A DNA stretch of 44,870 nucleotides from Planctomycetota bacterium (GCA_022566535.1 JADFIR010000025.1:1-44870), one strand, 5' to 3'. Shown: positions 32,430-41,254, counted from the stretch's first letter. Numbers and translations are program-made. Notes: generated by a model not told the origin, from the letters alone.

Positions 32430-33632
32430 TCACTCCGGAAAAGCTTCCTTGACCACGGCAACGATGTATCGCATGTCGTCCCCGTTCAAATGGGGCCCAA
32501 CGGGCAAGGCGATCGAAGCGGCGCTGACCCGCGAAGCCACCGGAAAATCCTCATCGCGATGACCATAGTTCTGCCTGTACCAGCTCAGCATCGGAATCGG
32601 CTGGGGGTAATAAATGCTCGTGCCAATCCCGCGCGATCTCAGACCTTCGATGATCTCGCGGCGCCGCCATTGCTGCGATCCATCAAGAACGATGCAATGA
32701 CAGTAGTAGGCGCTTTCGAAGGGGCCGTGGCTGCTCGTGAGCGTCTCAATCTCCTGGATCTCACGTAGCCCTTCACTGAGAATCTCATAGTTCTCGCGGC
32801 GCTGCTGGAGAAATCCGCCCAGGCGGCGCATCTGCTCGACGCCGATCGCCGCGGCCATCTCGGTCATGCGATAGTTGGCCCCGAGCGATTCCACGTCATA
32901 CTCGCCCGGGATCGTTCGCTCACTGATGATGTTGCGATCGATGCCGAACGCTCGCTGCCGGGCGGTCATCTCAGCCACGTCATCGCGACGAGTGATGGTC
33001 ATCCCGCCCTCGCCGGTGGTGATGTGCTTGGCCGGATAAAAGGAGAAGCACCCGACGTCGCCCCATAGACCGACGTGATCGCCGCGATACCGCGCCCCGA
33101 GCGCCAGCGCACAATCTTCAATCACGAACAGGTCATGTTTCTCGGCGATCCGGCAGACCCTGGCCATGTCCACCGGCATTCCCAGGAAATGGACCACGCA
33201 GACCGCCCGGGTACGCGGCGTGATGCTCCGCTCGATCAGGTCGATATCGATGTTGCCGGTGAGCGGCTCGGCATCGACGAAGACACACCGGCCGCCACAC
33301 AGCTCAACGGCGTGTGCAGTCGCCACGTGAGACATCGCCGGCACGATGACTTCATCGCCCGCGGCCAGGCCGAGCGACATGTAGGCCAGATGCAGCGATG
33401 CGGTGCAGGTTGAGGTGGCGATCGCGTGCGGAGCACCCGTGAACGCGGCGAAGGCCGATTCGAACGCTTGCACACGCGGCCCGTGGGTCAGGATCGGCCC
33501 ATGCAGGACCTGCATGACGGCCGCCCGCTCCCGGTCCGAGAGCATTGGCCGGCCGAACGGCAACACCCCACGCTCCACGACCGCTTCCCTAGCCGTGGCG
33601 ATCAACTGCTGTCGGGGGCTGTCTTGGCCCAT
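32430..33632 (-). CDS. DegT/DnrJ/EryC1/StrS-family PLP aminotransferase
   Basis: This fold-type I aminotransferase of the sugar-aminating family has GCFSFYPAKHITTGEGG (194-210), with PLP lysine K202, and the IEDCALALG (171-179) block holding the PLP-binding Asp. TSTCTASLHLA (72-82) forms the phosphate-binding front. It would transfer an amino group from glutamate to a keto-sugar nucleotide, providing the amine that the neighbouring formyltransferases could modify. ATG 33632 is the first start. A 101-bp gap separates it from the Gfo/Idh gene, the widest gap of the - strand operon, so an internal promoter may exist there. Confidence 0.9.
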   Translation of the reverse strand: MGQDSPRQQLIATAREAVVERGVLPFGRPMLSDRERAAVMQVLHGPILTHGPRVQAFESAFAAFTGAPHAIATSTCTASLHLAYMSLGLAAGDEVIVPAMSHVATAHAVELCGGRCVFVDAEPLTGNIDIDLIERSITPRTRAVCVVHFLGMPVDMARVCRIAEKHDLFVIEDCALALGARYRGDHVGLWGDVGCFSFYPAKHITTGEGGMTITRRDDVAEMTARQRAFGIDRNIISERTIPGEYDVESLGANYRMTEMAAAIGVEQMRRLGGFLQQRRENYEILSEGLREIQEIETLTSSHGPFESAYYCHCIVLDGSQQWRRREIIEGLRSRGIGTSIYYPQPIPMLSWYRQNYGHRDEDFPVASRVSAASIALPVGPHLNGDDMRYIVAVVKEAFPE

Positions 33633-33733
33633 CGCCTCCTGCTCTTATACGAATCTCGAATCGTTTCTGTGCAGCTCAAGCCAAGGCCTCGGTGCCTTTC
33701 CACGGGCCGCACAACTCATTGTGAGAGCCCGTG

Positions 33734-34816
33734 TTATACGTACGTTACCCGAACAGGCCTCCCATCTCGGACCGACCGTTCGATCGCCAGACAGACTGAC
33801 ATCGTCTCGAACACATCCTGCTCTGAAACAATCGGCTGCCGCTGGCCGAGGATCGCCCCTATAAAGCTGTCGATCAGAGCCCCCTTTGTCGTCGCGGGGT
33901 GCGGCTCGACGATCAGTTCCGGCGGGGCCTGCGGATCACGGGAGGTGTACAACCGGCCGTGCGGATCGCCTTGAATGAACGTCGCGCCGGTTCCGTAGAC
34001 GGCGAGCCCATGCCCGTGGGGCAGGACGCAGCCGAAGTTGGCCGTCACCTTGGCGGTGAGCCCGCTTTCAAAGCGGAGGATGGCCACGACCATGTCGTTG
34101 TGCCGAAAGCCGCAACCTCTTGTGGCAAGGTTATTTCCATACGCGGACACCTCAACGGCCCGACCGCCGGTCAGCCATAGCAACAGGTCCACCATGTGCA
34201 CCGCACCACCGAGGACAACCGAGTAGTGCTCCAGCCGGCCGCGCCAGCCATCAGTGATCTTGTGGAGCCGGCCGTAGTTGTAATCGGCCTCAATGTGGAA
34301 TAGCGACCCGAACAGGCCGTCGTCGATCCTCCGTTTGATCGCAGCGAACCGGGGAGAGACGCGGAGGATCAGGTTTGAGGACAGCCTGACGTTCGGCCGC
34401 TCCCCAAGGGCGGCTCGAATCCGCCGGGCCTCCTCCATTCCCATGCACAACGGCTTCTCGACAAAGACATGCTTGCCGTGCTCGATCGCCCTGATGACCT
34501 GCTCGGCATGGACATCGTCGTAGGTCGCGATCGAGACGATATCGATCGACGGGTCTTGGAGGACCTCATCGGCCCGGCTCGTCAGGGCTGTGGGGGCGTG
34601 TCGCCGCCCCACTTCTTTCAACCGATCTACGTCTGAATCACATAAGGCAACCACCTCGCAGGCCGGATGTTGCTCGTAGCCGATGATGTGCTGCTCACCG
34701 ACTCCGAGGCCGATCACCCCGACCCGCAAAGGCGCAACATCGCCGGCCACGCCGGTTACGTCTGAACCAGACAATCCCGGCGAAGTCGCAGAAGATCGTT
34801 CACACCGTACTGCCAT
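33734..34816 (-). CDS. Gfo/Idh/MocA-family oxidoreductase
   Basis: A Rossmann NAD(P) domain starts with VGVIGLGVGEQH (32-43), followed by ALCDSD and the diagnostic HVFVEKPLCM (116-125, EKPL), where the lysine is catalytic. The C-terminal half has the beta-sheet substrate domain (GGAVHMVDLLLWLTGG). This family oxidises or reduces sugar nucleotides. ATG 34816 has GGAG five bases upstream but overlaps the SpsF gene by 61 bp. A start at GTG 34750 would avoid the overlap and lose 22 residues outside the fold. The choice is not settled. Confidence 0.87.
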   Translation of the reverse strand: MAVRCERSSATSPGLSGSDVTGVAGDVAPLRVGVIGLGVGEQHIIGYEQHPACEVVALCDSDVDRLKEVGRRHAPTALTSRADEVLQDPSIDIVSIATYDDVHAEQVIRAIEHGKHVFVEKPLCMGMEEARRIRAALGERPNVRLSSNLILRVSPRFAAIKRRIDDGLFGSLFHIEADYNYGRLHKITDGWRGRLEHYSVVLGGAVHMVDLLLWLTGGRAVEVSAYGNNLATRGCGFRHNDMVVAILRFESGLTAKVTANFGCVLPHGHGLAVYGTGATFIQGDPHGRLYTSRDPQAPPELIVEPHPATTKGALIDSFIGAILGQRQPIVSEQDVFETMSVCLAIERSVRDGRPVRVTYV

Positions 34817-35448
34817 TGGGGCTCCGTCATGGCCGCGATAAGCGCGGCGATATGGTCAAAGTCGCAGGAGGTATCGACGGCCAGCGACACATCGTCGTGA
34901 TCGAGCTCGCTGGAGAAATTGTGGATGCGATAGCGGTCGTTGTTGCGGTAGAAGAATCGCGTGACGTGCTCCAGATCCACCTGATCGCTCATTTGCCCAA
35001 CCGCGTCGGCGAGCGTCGTTGATCTCACGACCTCGACGGATTGGCCCGCGGGAAAACTTCGAGGCATCACATTGGTCACAACGTCGAATTGGTCGCTGCG
35101 AAACAGGTCCACCGCACGATCAATCAGGCGGCTATCCAGCAGCGGGCTGTCGCCACAGACTCGCACAAACCCATCCAGCGACAGTCTCTGCCCAGCCTGC
35201 CTCAACCGTTCGGCAACATTGTCGCGCGGTCCGCGGTGACAGAGCACACCGACCCGGCGGCAATACTCAGCAAGCTGATCGTCTGACGGATCCGTGGTGG
35301 TGGCCACGACGACCTCATCCAGCGTTCGGCATCTTTCAAGGCGCTCCAGAAGATACTGAAGCATCGGTCTGCCATGCAGCTTGCGCAGCACCTTGCCCGG
35401 GAGTCGCCGCGAGCTCATGCGTGCCTGGACCACAGCGCCGATTCTCAC
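34756..35448 (-). CDS. spsF: SpsF-type cytidylyltransferase
   Basis: The enzyme probably activates a nonulosonic acid or related sugar with CMP. The N-terminus, AVVQARMSSRRLPGKVL, is the CTP-binding loop of the SpsF/CMP-NeuA family. VVATTTDPSDDQLAEYC and RVCGDSPLLDSRLID (metal Asp in GDSP) follow. Its 230 residues match the short single-domain family. GTG 35448 overlaps the stop of the upstream GT2 gene (GTGA). Together with NeuB it supplies the two core steps of CMP-nonulosonate production. Confidence 0.87.
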   Translation of the reverse strand: MRIGAVVQARMSSRRLPGKVLRKLHGRPMLQYLLERLERCRTLDEVVVATTTDPSDDQLAEYCRRVGVLCHRGPRDNVAERLRQAGQRLSLDGFVRVCGDSPLLDSRLIDRAVDLFRSDQFDVVTNVMPRSFPAGQSVEVVRSTTLADAVGQMSDQVDLEHVTRFFYRNNDRYRIHNFSSELDHDDVSLAVDTSCDFDHIAALIAAMTEPQWQYGVNDLLRLRRDCLVQT

Positions 35449-36470
35449 CGTGCCGGCTCCTCAACTGACGCTGCGGCCTGGCATCTCCATCCACGTTTCG
35501 CGTCATTGCCAGGGCTTGGCCGCACGAGGGTCCCCGAGCGACTGCCACGGAGTCCGGCCAGCGTGCGCTGATATTGATAGCCCACGCGAAAGAGGATGAA
35601 CTTGGCAAACGGCAGATCGCAACGGAGGCGCAGCAGATTCGTCGTGATCTCGCCGAAGATCCTGGCCCATGACAGGTAGCGCCCCGACTCGAAGCCGTGC
35701 ATGAACTCGACCAGAAATTGGCTGCGACCGTGGTTCAATGCACGTCGCAGGATGTACCGGCGGTGCAGTCGATCAGGCGCCGTGCCATGATGCACCATGG
35801 CATGGGGGGTAAAACGGATCTCCCACCCGGCCCGTTGCAGTCGCAGGCAAAACTCGATCTCTTCGCCGGCCGTCAGATCTTGTCCGCGCCGTCCCAGACC
35901 GGCCCGGAACCCGCCGACCGCCTTGGCGGAATCTGCGCGCAACGCGAAGTTGGTGCCGTAGGGATACCTGGGATAGCCGAGGCTCATCGGCTCATCGCCC
36001 GGCTGGTAGGCGTTGAGCGCTTCGTCCAGCCGGTCGTCCCACCACCTCGGACGGGGCTGGTCCCACTGGATTCGTACCGGCCCGCCCACAACGCCCGCCC
36101 GACTGCAGTGCTCGAACGCCTCGACCATCGCCTCAAGCCAGCCCGGATCAGCAACGGCGTCGGCGTCGATGAAGGCCACGATCGGTGCGCTGGCCTCGCC
36201 AAGAGCGCGGTTGCGAGCGTGCGACAGGCCGAGCCGTTGCTCTCGATACACCTTCAGCCGCTTGCCGTAGATCACTTGTAGTTGGGCCCCAAGGCAGCCG
36301 GTACCGTCCGTGCTGGCGTTGTCGATCACCAGGACTTCGTAGTTGCTGCCGGGGAGAGTCTGCTTCATTACGCTCGCAACGGCATCTCTAAGAACGGCTG
36401 CATCATTGTGCGCGCAGATCGCTACCGTAATCTGAACGCGGGGCGGCTCTGTGCAGCGGTCATCCGACAT
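35445..36470 (-). CDS. Family 2 glycosyltransferase
   Basis: This GT-A domain protein has VAICAHNDAAVLRDAVASV (16-34), VLVIDNASTDGT (46-57), the R-G-L-S-x-A-R-N-R-A-L block (79-90) and the metal-binding DAD at 102-104 (IVAFIDADAVADPGW). The acceptor side holds GTNFALRADSAKAVGGF and the base region GEEIEFCLRLQRAG. The C-terminal 80 residues include a basic amphipathic stretch (LRRALNHGRSQFLVEFM) that could contact the membrane. It is the first gene of the long - strand operon. Confidence 0.88.
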   Translation of the reverse strand: MSDDRCTEPPRVQITVAICAHNDAAVLRDAVASVMKQTLPGSNYEVLVIDNASTDGTGCLGAQLQVIYGKRLKVYREQRLGLSHARNRALGEASAPIVAFIDADAVADPGWLEAMVEAFEHCSRAGVVGGPVRIQWDQPRPRWWDDRLDEALNAYQPGDEPMSLGYPRYPYGTNFALRADSAKAVGGFRAGLGRRGQDLTAGEEIEFCLRLQRAGWEIRFTPHAMVHHGTAPDRLHRRYILRRALNHGRSQFLVEFMHGFESGRYLSWARIFGEITTNLLRLRCDLPFAKFILFRVGYQYQRTLAGLRGSRSGTLVRPSPGNDAKRGWRCQAAASVEEPAR

Positions 36471-36842
36471 TGTGCGGGGTCAACTTGGGAAGCGATCCTG
36501 TTCCTCGCGCGGGCGGCGATACCTTGCAAATCCTTCGACCTATAACCCGCACCATCTCCATATCGTCCCCCAAGCACCGACCTGATGATTTGACGCGGGT
36601 GATCCCCGAGCAGTTTCAGCGCTTGCGCAGGACATCGCGACCGCGGCCAACTATTATCTGTGCGTAGTCGAGCAAAACCCCGACCAAGGCCTCAGTCGGC
36701 TTGGCGCGGTGGGAGCAATCATGCCGGTCCGCGCGGCATCGGATGCAGCGGGCACACCGTGGCCGGACTCGGCGTATCCTAAGAGCCCGCCGTCGGAATA
36801 ACACGCGTAAGTCATTGATATGTAATGGTTTGTCGAACTCCA
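36471..36842. other. Intergenic region upstream of the - strand glycan operon and of tRNA-Arg
   Basis: These 372 bases hold the expected promoter of the - strand operon and that of the tRNA. I see no credible coding frame. CCGAC near 36683 and GTCGG near 36698 form a weak 5-bp inverted repeat of no clear meaning. No confident -35/-10 pair was found. Confidence 0.4.
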
Positions 36843-36916
36843 GCGCCCGTAGCTCAGTCGGATAGAGCACCGGTTTCCTAAACCGGGGGTCGCAGGTTCG
36901 AGTCCTGCCGGGCGCG
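36843..36916 (+). tRNA. tRNA-Arg(CCU): tRNA-Arg (anticodon CCU)
   Basis: A complete cloverleaf folds by eye. The acceptor arms are GCGCCCG (36843-36849) and CGGGCGC (36909-36915). The D stem is GCTC/GAGC. The anticodon stem is CCGGT/ACCGG around TTCCTAA, with anticodon CCT. The T stem is GCAGG/CCTGC around TTCGAGT, and the discriminator base is G36916. CCA is not encoded. The anticodon reads AGG arginine codons. The gene sits between the - strand glycan operon and the lipoprotein gene. No integrase or duplicated 3' end is seen nearby, so there is no sign of use as an attachment site here. Confidence 0.93.
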
Positions 36917-37197
36917 CTTGATATTGAAGGCCCTCAACGACACGCAATACTGCGACTTTTGTGATCACGCCCGGGAATCAAGATGAAACCCGGCCCGCCG
37001 GCCCGGTACCGCGGCGGGGTGATGATCTGGGCGGCTGGTTGGGGATTTCCGCTCAAGGCGGCCTTTGGGTTTGACGATCGCTGAATCCTGCGGGACACAT
37101 ATCCCTCGGCGCTGAAACCCCATGGCTCGCCGCATCGCGACGCGGATCGGTGGAGCACCCTAAACACAAGAAACAAGGAAAAGAGGAGACTATCGCA

Positions 37198-37710
37198 ATG
37201 TCACACCGTCTTTCGATCTTTCCACTCGCCGCAGTATTGGGTTGTGTGGCGCTGGCCGGCGGTCTGAGCGGCTGCGCAACTTCAAATTCCATCGAGGTCA
37301 CCAACGTTTCAGATTCCTGGCTGAACGTCCAATTCTTCGTGGGCACTCCCGACACGGCCTCGGGGCAATCGCCCGAGCTTATCGCGGACGCCAAGCTTCA
37401 GATTGAACCGGGCGGAAGGGCGAGCTATCGGCTGTCTCGGAACGCCGTGTCCAGCTCAGAAACCGGCCCGCTCGTGCACATCGAGGTCAAGCCCGTTTCT
37501 CCGAGCTGGCAATCGACCGGGAAGGTGTACTGGCTGGAGCTGCTGACGCATCCGCCGACCAAGATCGTCGCGACCGGCACCGCGGACAAGCTCATGTTCA
37601 ATACCGGTATGGGCGCGGTAGCAATCATCCCGGAGCGTGAAGTCAAACGCGGCCGGTTCGTATACAAGATGATGGCCGACGTCCCGGAGAGCTCGAAGAG
37701 TTCACACTGA
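37198..37710 (+). CDS. Small secreted lipoprotein, function unknown
   Basis: The 170-residue protein has a type II signal peptide: a basic start (SHR), a hydrophobic core (LAAVLGCVALAGG) and a lipobox LSGC with the modified cysteine at C26. The mature part is predicted beta-rich (SIEVTNVSDSWLNVQFFVG), with no motif that I recognise. ATG 37198 is favoured over the frame starting at 37150 because GAGGAG lies nine bases upstream and the signal peptide begins there. A clear hairpin-T terminator follows at 37781-37810, so it is probably a one-gene transcript. Confidence 0.8.
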   Translation: MSHRLSIFPLAAVLGCVALAGGLSGCATSNSIEVTNVSDSWLNVQFFVGTPDTASGQSPELIADAKLQIEPGGRASYRLSRNAVSSSETGPLVHIEVKPVSPSWQSTGKVYWLELLTHPPTKIVATGTADKLMFNTGMGAVAIIPEREVKRGRFVYKMMADVPESSKSSH

Positions 37711-37780
37711 CTTCAGCCACGCCCGCTTCCGCACTCGCTGACCGCAGGCCCGGCGACGCAAACACAACGCTCATCTACAC

Positions 37781-37810
37781 CCGCTGGGCCCGCGCCCGGC
37801 GGTTTTCTTC
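37781..37810 (+). terminator. Intrinsic terminator of the lipoprotein gene
   Basis: Nine-base arms, CCGCTGGGC (37781-37789) and GCCCGGCGG (37794-37802), pair with one G-T wobble around loop CCGC, followed by TTTTCTTC. It lies 71 bases after the lipoprotein stop and is the best terminator in the window. Confidence 0.75.
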
Positions 37811-37860
37811 AGAAGGAGCCGACTGAAACCTTCAAACCTTCAAACGAGGCTCGAGAGCCG

Positions 37861-38367
37861 CTACCGCGGCGACATCCTCTTCATCATGACGGCGTTCTGC
37901 TCTTTGATGCCCAGCAGATGACTCTTGAGGCCCCGGATGACATCCTCGAATCTCGGGTAGGTCTCTTTGAGAAGTTGCGGATCGTCGCTACGAAATCCGG
38001 CTTCCAGCAGCAGCGATCCGATGACGCTAGTCACGTGATTGCGGCACTTCTCCTGGGGCGAGCGAGGCGATGAGACCGAATCCGCCGCCCGCTCCAGGTC
38101 GTCGGCCTGTCGAGCGATCCTGGCGATCCGTGTCTCGACCTCGGAGAGTGTTGCGTACTTGAGGCGATCTCGCAGCCGGGTAGACAGGCATTCGGCGAAT
38201 CGCCGGCCGAACAGATCTCGCGACAAACTCACGTACAAGAAGATCGTCGCCGATTCGATGACCCCGTCATCGGTATCACCGGGAAAGATCGATCGCACCA
38301 CCTGGCAGAACTGGTGCATCGAGTTGGCAGCGGCCTTCACCTTCCGTTCGTTGATGAACCAACCCAT
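37861..38367 (-). CDS. Hypothetical helical protein
   Basis: The 168-residue product is strongly alpha-helical by composition, with a charged middle stretch (VETRIARIARQADDLERAADS) that could form a short coiled coil. It has no signal peptide, no membrane segment, and no catalytic or metal motif that I recognise. ATG 38367 (MGWFINERK) is the first start of the frame. It faces the lipoprotein gene convergently and is downstream of the CRTAC1 gene on the same strand after a 317-bp gap. It could be an unrelated single gene. Function is not proposed. Confidence 0.6.
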   Translation of the reverse strand: MGWFINERKVKAAANSMHQFCQVVRSIFPGDTDDGVIESATIFLYVSLSRDLFGRRFAECLSTRLRDRLKYATLSEVETRIARIARQADDLERAADSVSSPRSPQEKCRNHVTSVIGSLLLEAGFRSDDPQLLKETYPRFEDVIRGLKSHLLGIKEQNAVMMKRMSPR

Positions 38368-38684
38368 GGGTCGGCCGGCCCTCCTACCTCGTCAACCTTC
38401 GTTCGGGGCACCGGCCACGAAGGCCAAGTGCTACTGTATGGTCGGCATAACGATTGCGTCATCCGCATCCAATGACTCAGCATCCGAGGCGAATTTGCGC
38501 CCGATAACCAATGGGAAAGGGTCATCGCGCCCGTGCGGAGATGACTCGCCCCGGCAGACGAACCGGACATCGCCTTGACGGCTCCTGATGGCGTTGGGTC
38601 TGTACCGGCTATGCGGCATGCGCAGATCGGCCATCACTTTCGATGGGGCTGTGCCTTCGGCCGGCCCTTGACCGGATCGCCGAA
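38368..38684. other. Gene-free stretch between the CRTAC1 gene and the hypothetical gene
   Basis: I see no credible coding frame, strong hairpin, T-run or promoter pair in these 317 bases. They must contain the 3' end signals of the CRTAC1 gene and the promoter of the hypothetical gene. Confidence 0.35.
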
Positions 38685-40403
38685 TCAGGGCGGCGGCGCG
38701 TCGTCGCGCTGCACAACAAGATGCTGTTTGACGAACACAGACTCGCGGCGCTGGTGATAGCCGTCGGGCCAGGTGATCTCGACGGTAACCGTTGAAACAC
38801 CGCCGGGTAGGCCGAAGTGGGCGTATTGCGCGCTTGATGATTGAAATCCTCCGCCGCTGTAGATCCAGCGGCGCTGGATAACAGCGTCATAAACCACTTC
38901 GACGCTACTGCCGAGCCCACGGTGATTGCCGGCCGAGGCTCGCGGATCCCGCAACTCGACGATCAGCCAGTTGCCGCCGGCACAATCATTGCGGAGCACG
39001 CGAATCGGCCCGTTGAGCTCACCGACGATCACGTCGATGTCACCATCTTGATCAAGGTCGCCGAACACGGCGGGACGATCGCGGTACGGCTCGTGCAGGA
39101 ACGTCGCCACGCTCGGATCGGTGACGCGGGCAAAGCGATGCCCGACACGCGCAAAGAGCAGCGGCGGCTGCCGGTACGGCGAGTTGATCGCCTCCATGCT
39201 AGCCTGGGGATAGACGTGGCCGTTGACGATCAGCAGGTCTTCGTCGCCGTCGAGATCAAAATCGTAGAACCCGCATGACCAGCCAAGGAATGGCCGGCTG
39301 ATCATTCCCAGGCCGAACTGCATCGTCCGGTCGTCAAAGAAGGTCCCGTCGAGGTTGAGGTGGAGCGTGTTGGTATCGCTGGAGAAGTTGGTCGTAAAGA
39401 CGTCGGGGAAGCCGTTGCCATCAACGTCGGCAATCCCGATGCCCATGGTGGCTTGCTCGCCGCCGTCGGCGTTGGCGGCAATGCCACTGAATCCGCCGAC
39501 CTCCTCGAAACGCCCCGTGCCGAGGTTACGAAACAGGAAGTTTGGCATCGAGTCGTTACCGACGAAGATGTCTTGGCGGCCATCGGCGTCGAAGTCGATG
39601 AACACCACCCCCAGGCCATAGGCCGGCTGGGCCCGAAGGCAACCGCTGGTCTGGGTGATATCGCGAAACGTCCCGTCGCCGAGGTTCTCGTACAGCACAT
39701 CGTTCTGGGCGCTCAACCCATGCGGCCCGGCCATAACCTGCAGGCCTCTGAACTGTGATTGGGGCGGGGGGTTGGCGACATCGAAATCGAGATAGTTGAC
39801 CACGTACAGATCGAGGTCATCGTCGCCGTCGATGTCACCGAAGGCGCAGCTGGTGCCCCATCTGGGGTCGCCTACGCCGGCGACATCGGTGACATCGACG
39901 AAGCGTCCACCACCCGCATTTCGCAGCAGGACGTTTGGGCCGTAGCAAGCGATGAACAGGTCGTCCCAGCCGTCGCCGTCGTAGTCACCGATGGCCACAC
40001 CCATCGCCCACCGGCGAAGAGCAATGCCCGCAGCGTGGGTGACATCGCGGAACCGCAGTCCGCCCAGATTCTCGTACAGCCGGCACCCAGGCCCGTTCTC
40101 CGGATCATCTAGGGTGGCGCCGTTGGCTACGAACAGGTCCAGATCGCCGTCGCGGTCGTAGTCAATCAGCCCCAGCCCGCCTCCGTTGACTTCGAGGATC
40201 TGCGCCGAGGGACGGCCGCCGCAAGTCATCACCATGTCAATTCCGGATTCCGACGCTGTGAGCGTGGAGAAGCGCATCGCCGGCGGACCGGAGGAGGTCT
40301 GGCCGGATGAATGGGTGGCCGGATCATCACCTGCACAGCGAGCGAGCATCCCCACAGTGGCGGCGAGGATGACTTGCCATACGCTGCAGCCCATGCACTT
40401 CAT
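38685..40403 (-). CDS. CRTAC1-type FG-GAP/VCBS-repeat protein with ASPIC/UnbV C-terminus
   Basis: This exported beta-propeller protein carries at least six FG-GAP/VCBS-type repeats with D-x-D-x-D-G-x-x-D-L calcium loops (for example DYDRDGDLDLF, DYDGDGWDDLF, DIDGDDDLDLY, DFDADGRQDIF, DVDGNGFPDVF, DLDQDGDIDVI). The last 80 residues are an ASPIC/UnbV domain (GLGSSVEV ... GGGFQSSSAQYAHFGLPG), the combination found in CRTAC1-like proteins. The N-terminus has a hydrophobic signal-like segment, without a clean lipobox. ATG 40403 gives an ATGA overlap with the upstream TPR gene. The longer frame from 40451 would overlap much more. The ligand is unknown. Confidence 0.85.
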   Translation of the reverse strand: MKCMGCSVWQVILAATVGMLARCAGDDPATHSSGQTSSGPPAMRFSTLTASESGIDMVMTCGGRPSAQILEVNGGGLGLIDYDRDGDLDLFVANGATLDDPENGPGCRLYENLGGLRFRDVTHAAGIALRRWAMGVAIGDYDGDGWDDLFIACYGPNVLLRNAGGGRFVDVTDVAGVGDPRWGTSCAFGDIDGDDDLDLYVVNYLDFDVANPPPQSQFRGLQVMAGPHGLSAQNDVLYENLGDGTFRDITQTSGCLRAQPAYGLGVVFIDFDADGRQDIFVGNDSMPNFLFRNLGTGRFEEVGGFSGIAANADGGEQATMGIGIADVDGNGFPDVFTTNFSSDTNTLHLNLDGTFFDDRTMQFGLGMISRPFLGWSCGFYDFDLDGDEDLLIVNGHVYPQASMEAINSPYRQPPLLFARVGHRFARVTDPSVATFLHEPYRDRPAVFGDLDQDGDIDVIVGELNGPIRVLRNDCAGGNWLIVELRDPRASAGNHRGLGSSVEVVYDAVIQRRWIYSGGGFQSSSAQYAHFGLPGGVSTVTVEITWPDGYHQRRESVFVKQHLVVQRDDAPPP

Positions 40404-41254
40404 GGCGCGCGCCCCGGAATACCTCTTCGCGGCCGCACTCGCTCCTGCCATTGCTTATACTGGCGAAAGGCCTCCTCGGCGGCTTCAATCTCACCCAATC
40501 GAGTCAGCACGCGCGAAAGCTTGTAGAACGCCGCGTAATGCTCCGGCCAGAGGTCCGTCGCCAGTTGCAGTTGGGCCTTGGCGTCTTCCAGGGCGTTGCC
40601 TCGTATGTACACGTCCGCCAGGCGGGCATGAGCCTTGGAAACATCCCTGACTCGCCGCGGGTTGTCCGCTTGGAGCTTGATCGATGTGCGAAAGCGCAGC
40701 TCGGCATCATCAAGGCGATCCTCATCAAAGTCGATCAAACCGATGCCGAAGTGCGAGTCGCCCTCGGTCGGCACGAAGGTCAGGTGTTGCTCGAAGGCCG
40801 CCTTCGCGGCTTGCGTTTCACCCAAGTAGTACAAGGACCAGCCGAGAAAGTGATACGTCGGGTGATATTGAGGCTCCAGCTCAATGGCCCGCGTGAATTG
40901 GGGCTTGGCCAGGGCGTAGCGCTTCTCCCGGTGATAGGTGAGCCCGAGCAGAAACTCCGCCCGACCATCATCCGGATGCTGTTTGAGGTAGCTCACCAGC
41001 CGCGGCCTCGCCGCATCGGTGCGGCCCTGCCCGATCAGTCTGAAGACGGCGGAGAGTTCACGGTTCAGAGAGGCGGTCGCCATCGCGGGCTTGGCTTCGC
41101 TCGGCTGGTCGGCCTGGGCGTCCGCGGGGGGATCGTCCGCTGGGGGTTCCTTCGTCGCACCACCATCGGAATCGCAGCTGGCGACCAGGATCGACACACA
41201 CGCTACCAGCCCCGAAAGGCCGACGACGGACCCACGTCGGATTGACCATCCCAT
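40400..41254 (-). CDS. TPR lipoprotein
   Basis: The N-terminus is a lipoprotein signal peptide: basic WSIRR, a hydrophobic stretch (VVGLSGLVACVSIL) and lipobox VASC. An acidic, proline-rich linker (EPPADDPPADAQADQPSE) follows, then a helical domain with around five TPR units, including RPRLVSYLKQHPDDGRAEF and ELEPQYHPTYHFLGWSLYYLG. The open frame runs to 41506, but ATG 41254 starts exactly at the signal peptide. Its stop overlaps the CRTAC1 gene's ATG (ATGA). A TPR protein coupled to a CRTAC1 protein is a pairing often seen in planctomycete genomes. The partner is likely the CRTAC1 protein. Confidence 0.83.
   Translation of the reverse strand: MGWSIRRGSVVGLSGLVACVSILVASCDSDGGATKEPPADDPPADAQADQPSEAKPAMATASLNRELSAVFRLIGQGRTDAARPRLVSYLKQHPDDGRAEFLLGLTYHREKRYALAKPQFTRAIELEPQYHPTYHFLGWSLYYLGETQAAKAAFEQHLTFVPTEGDSHFGIGLIDFDEDRLDDAELRFRTSIKLQADNPRRVRDVSKAHARLADVYIRGNALEDAKAQLQLATDLWPEHYAAFYKLSRVLTRLGEIEAAEEAFRQYKQWQERVRPRRGIPGRAP

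Noticed and set aside
36843-36916. tRNA-Arg as an integration site for a mobile island
   Set aside because: No integrase, no direct repeat of the tRNA 3' end and no abrupt change of gene type is seen beside it.
36918-36951. TTGATA plus AATACT after the tRNA as a promoter of the lipoprotein gene
   Set aside because: The spacing is 22 bases, too long for a sigma70-type promoter.
37822-37838. Short tandem AACCTTCA-type repeat after the lipoprotein terminator
   Set aside because: Only two 8-base units; too short to carry meaning.
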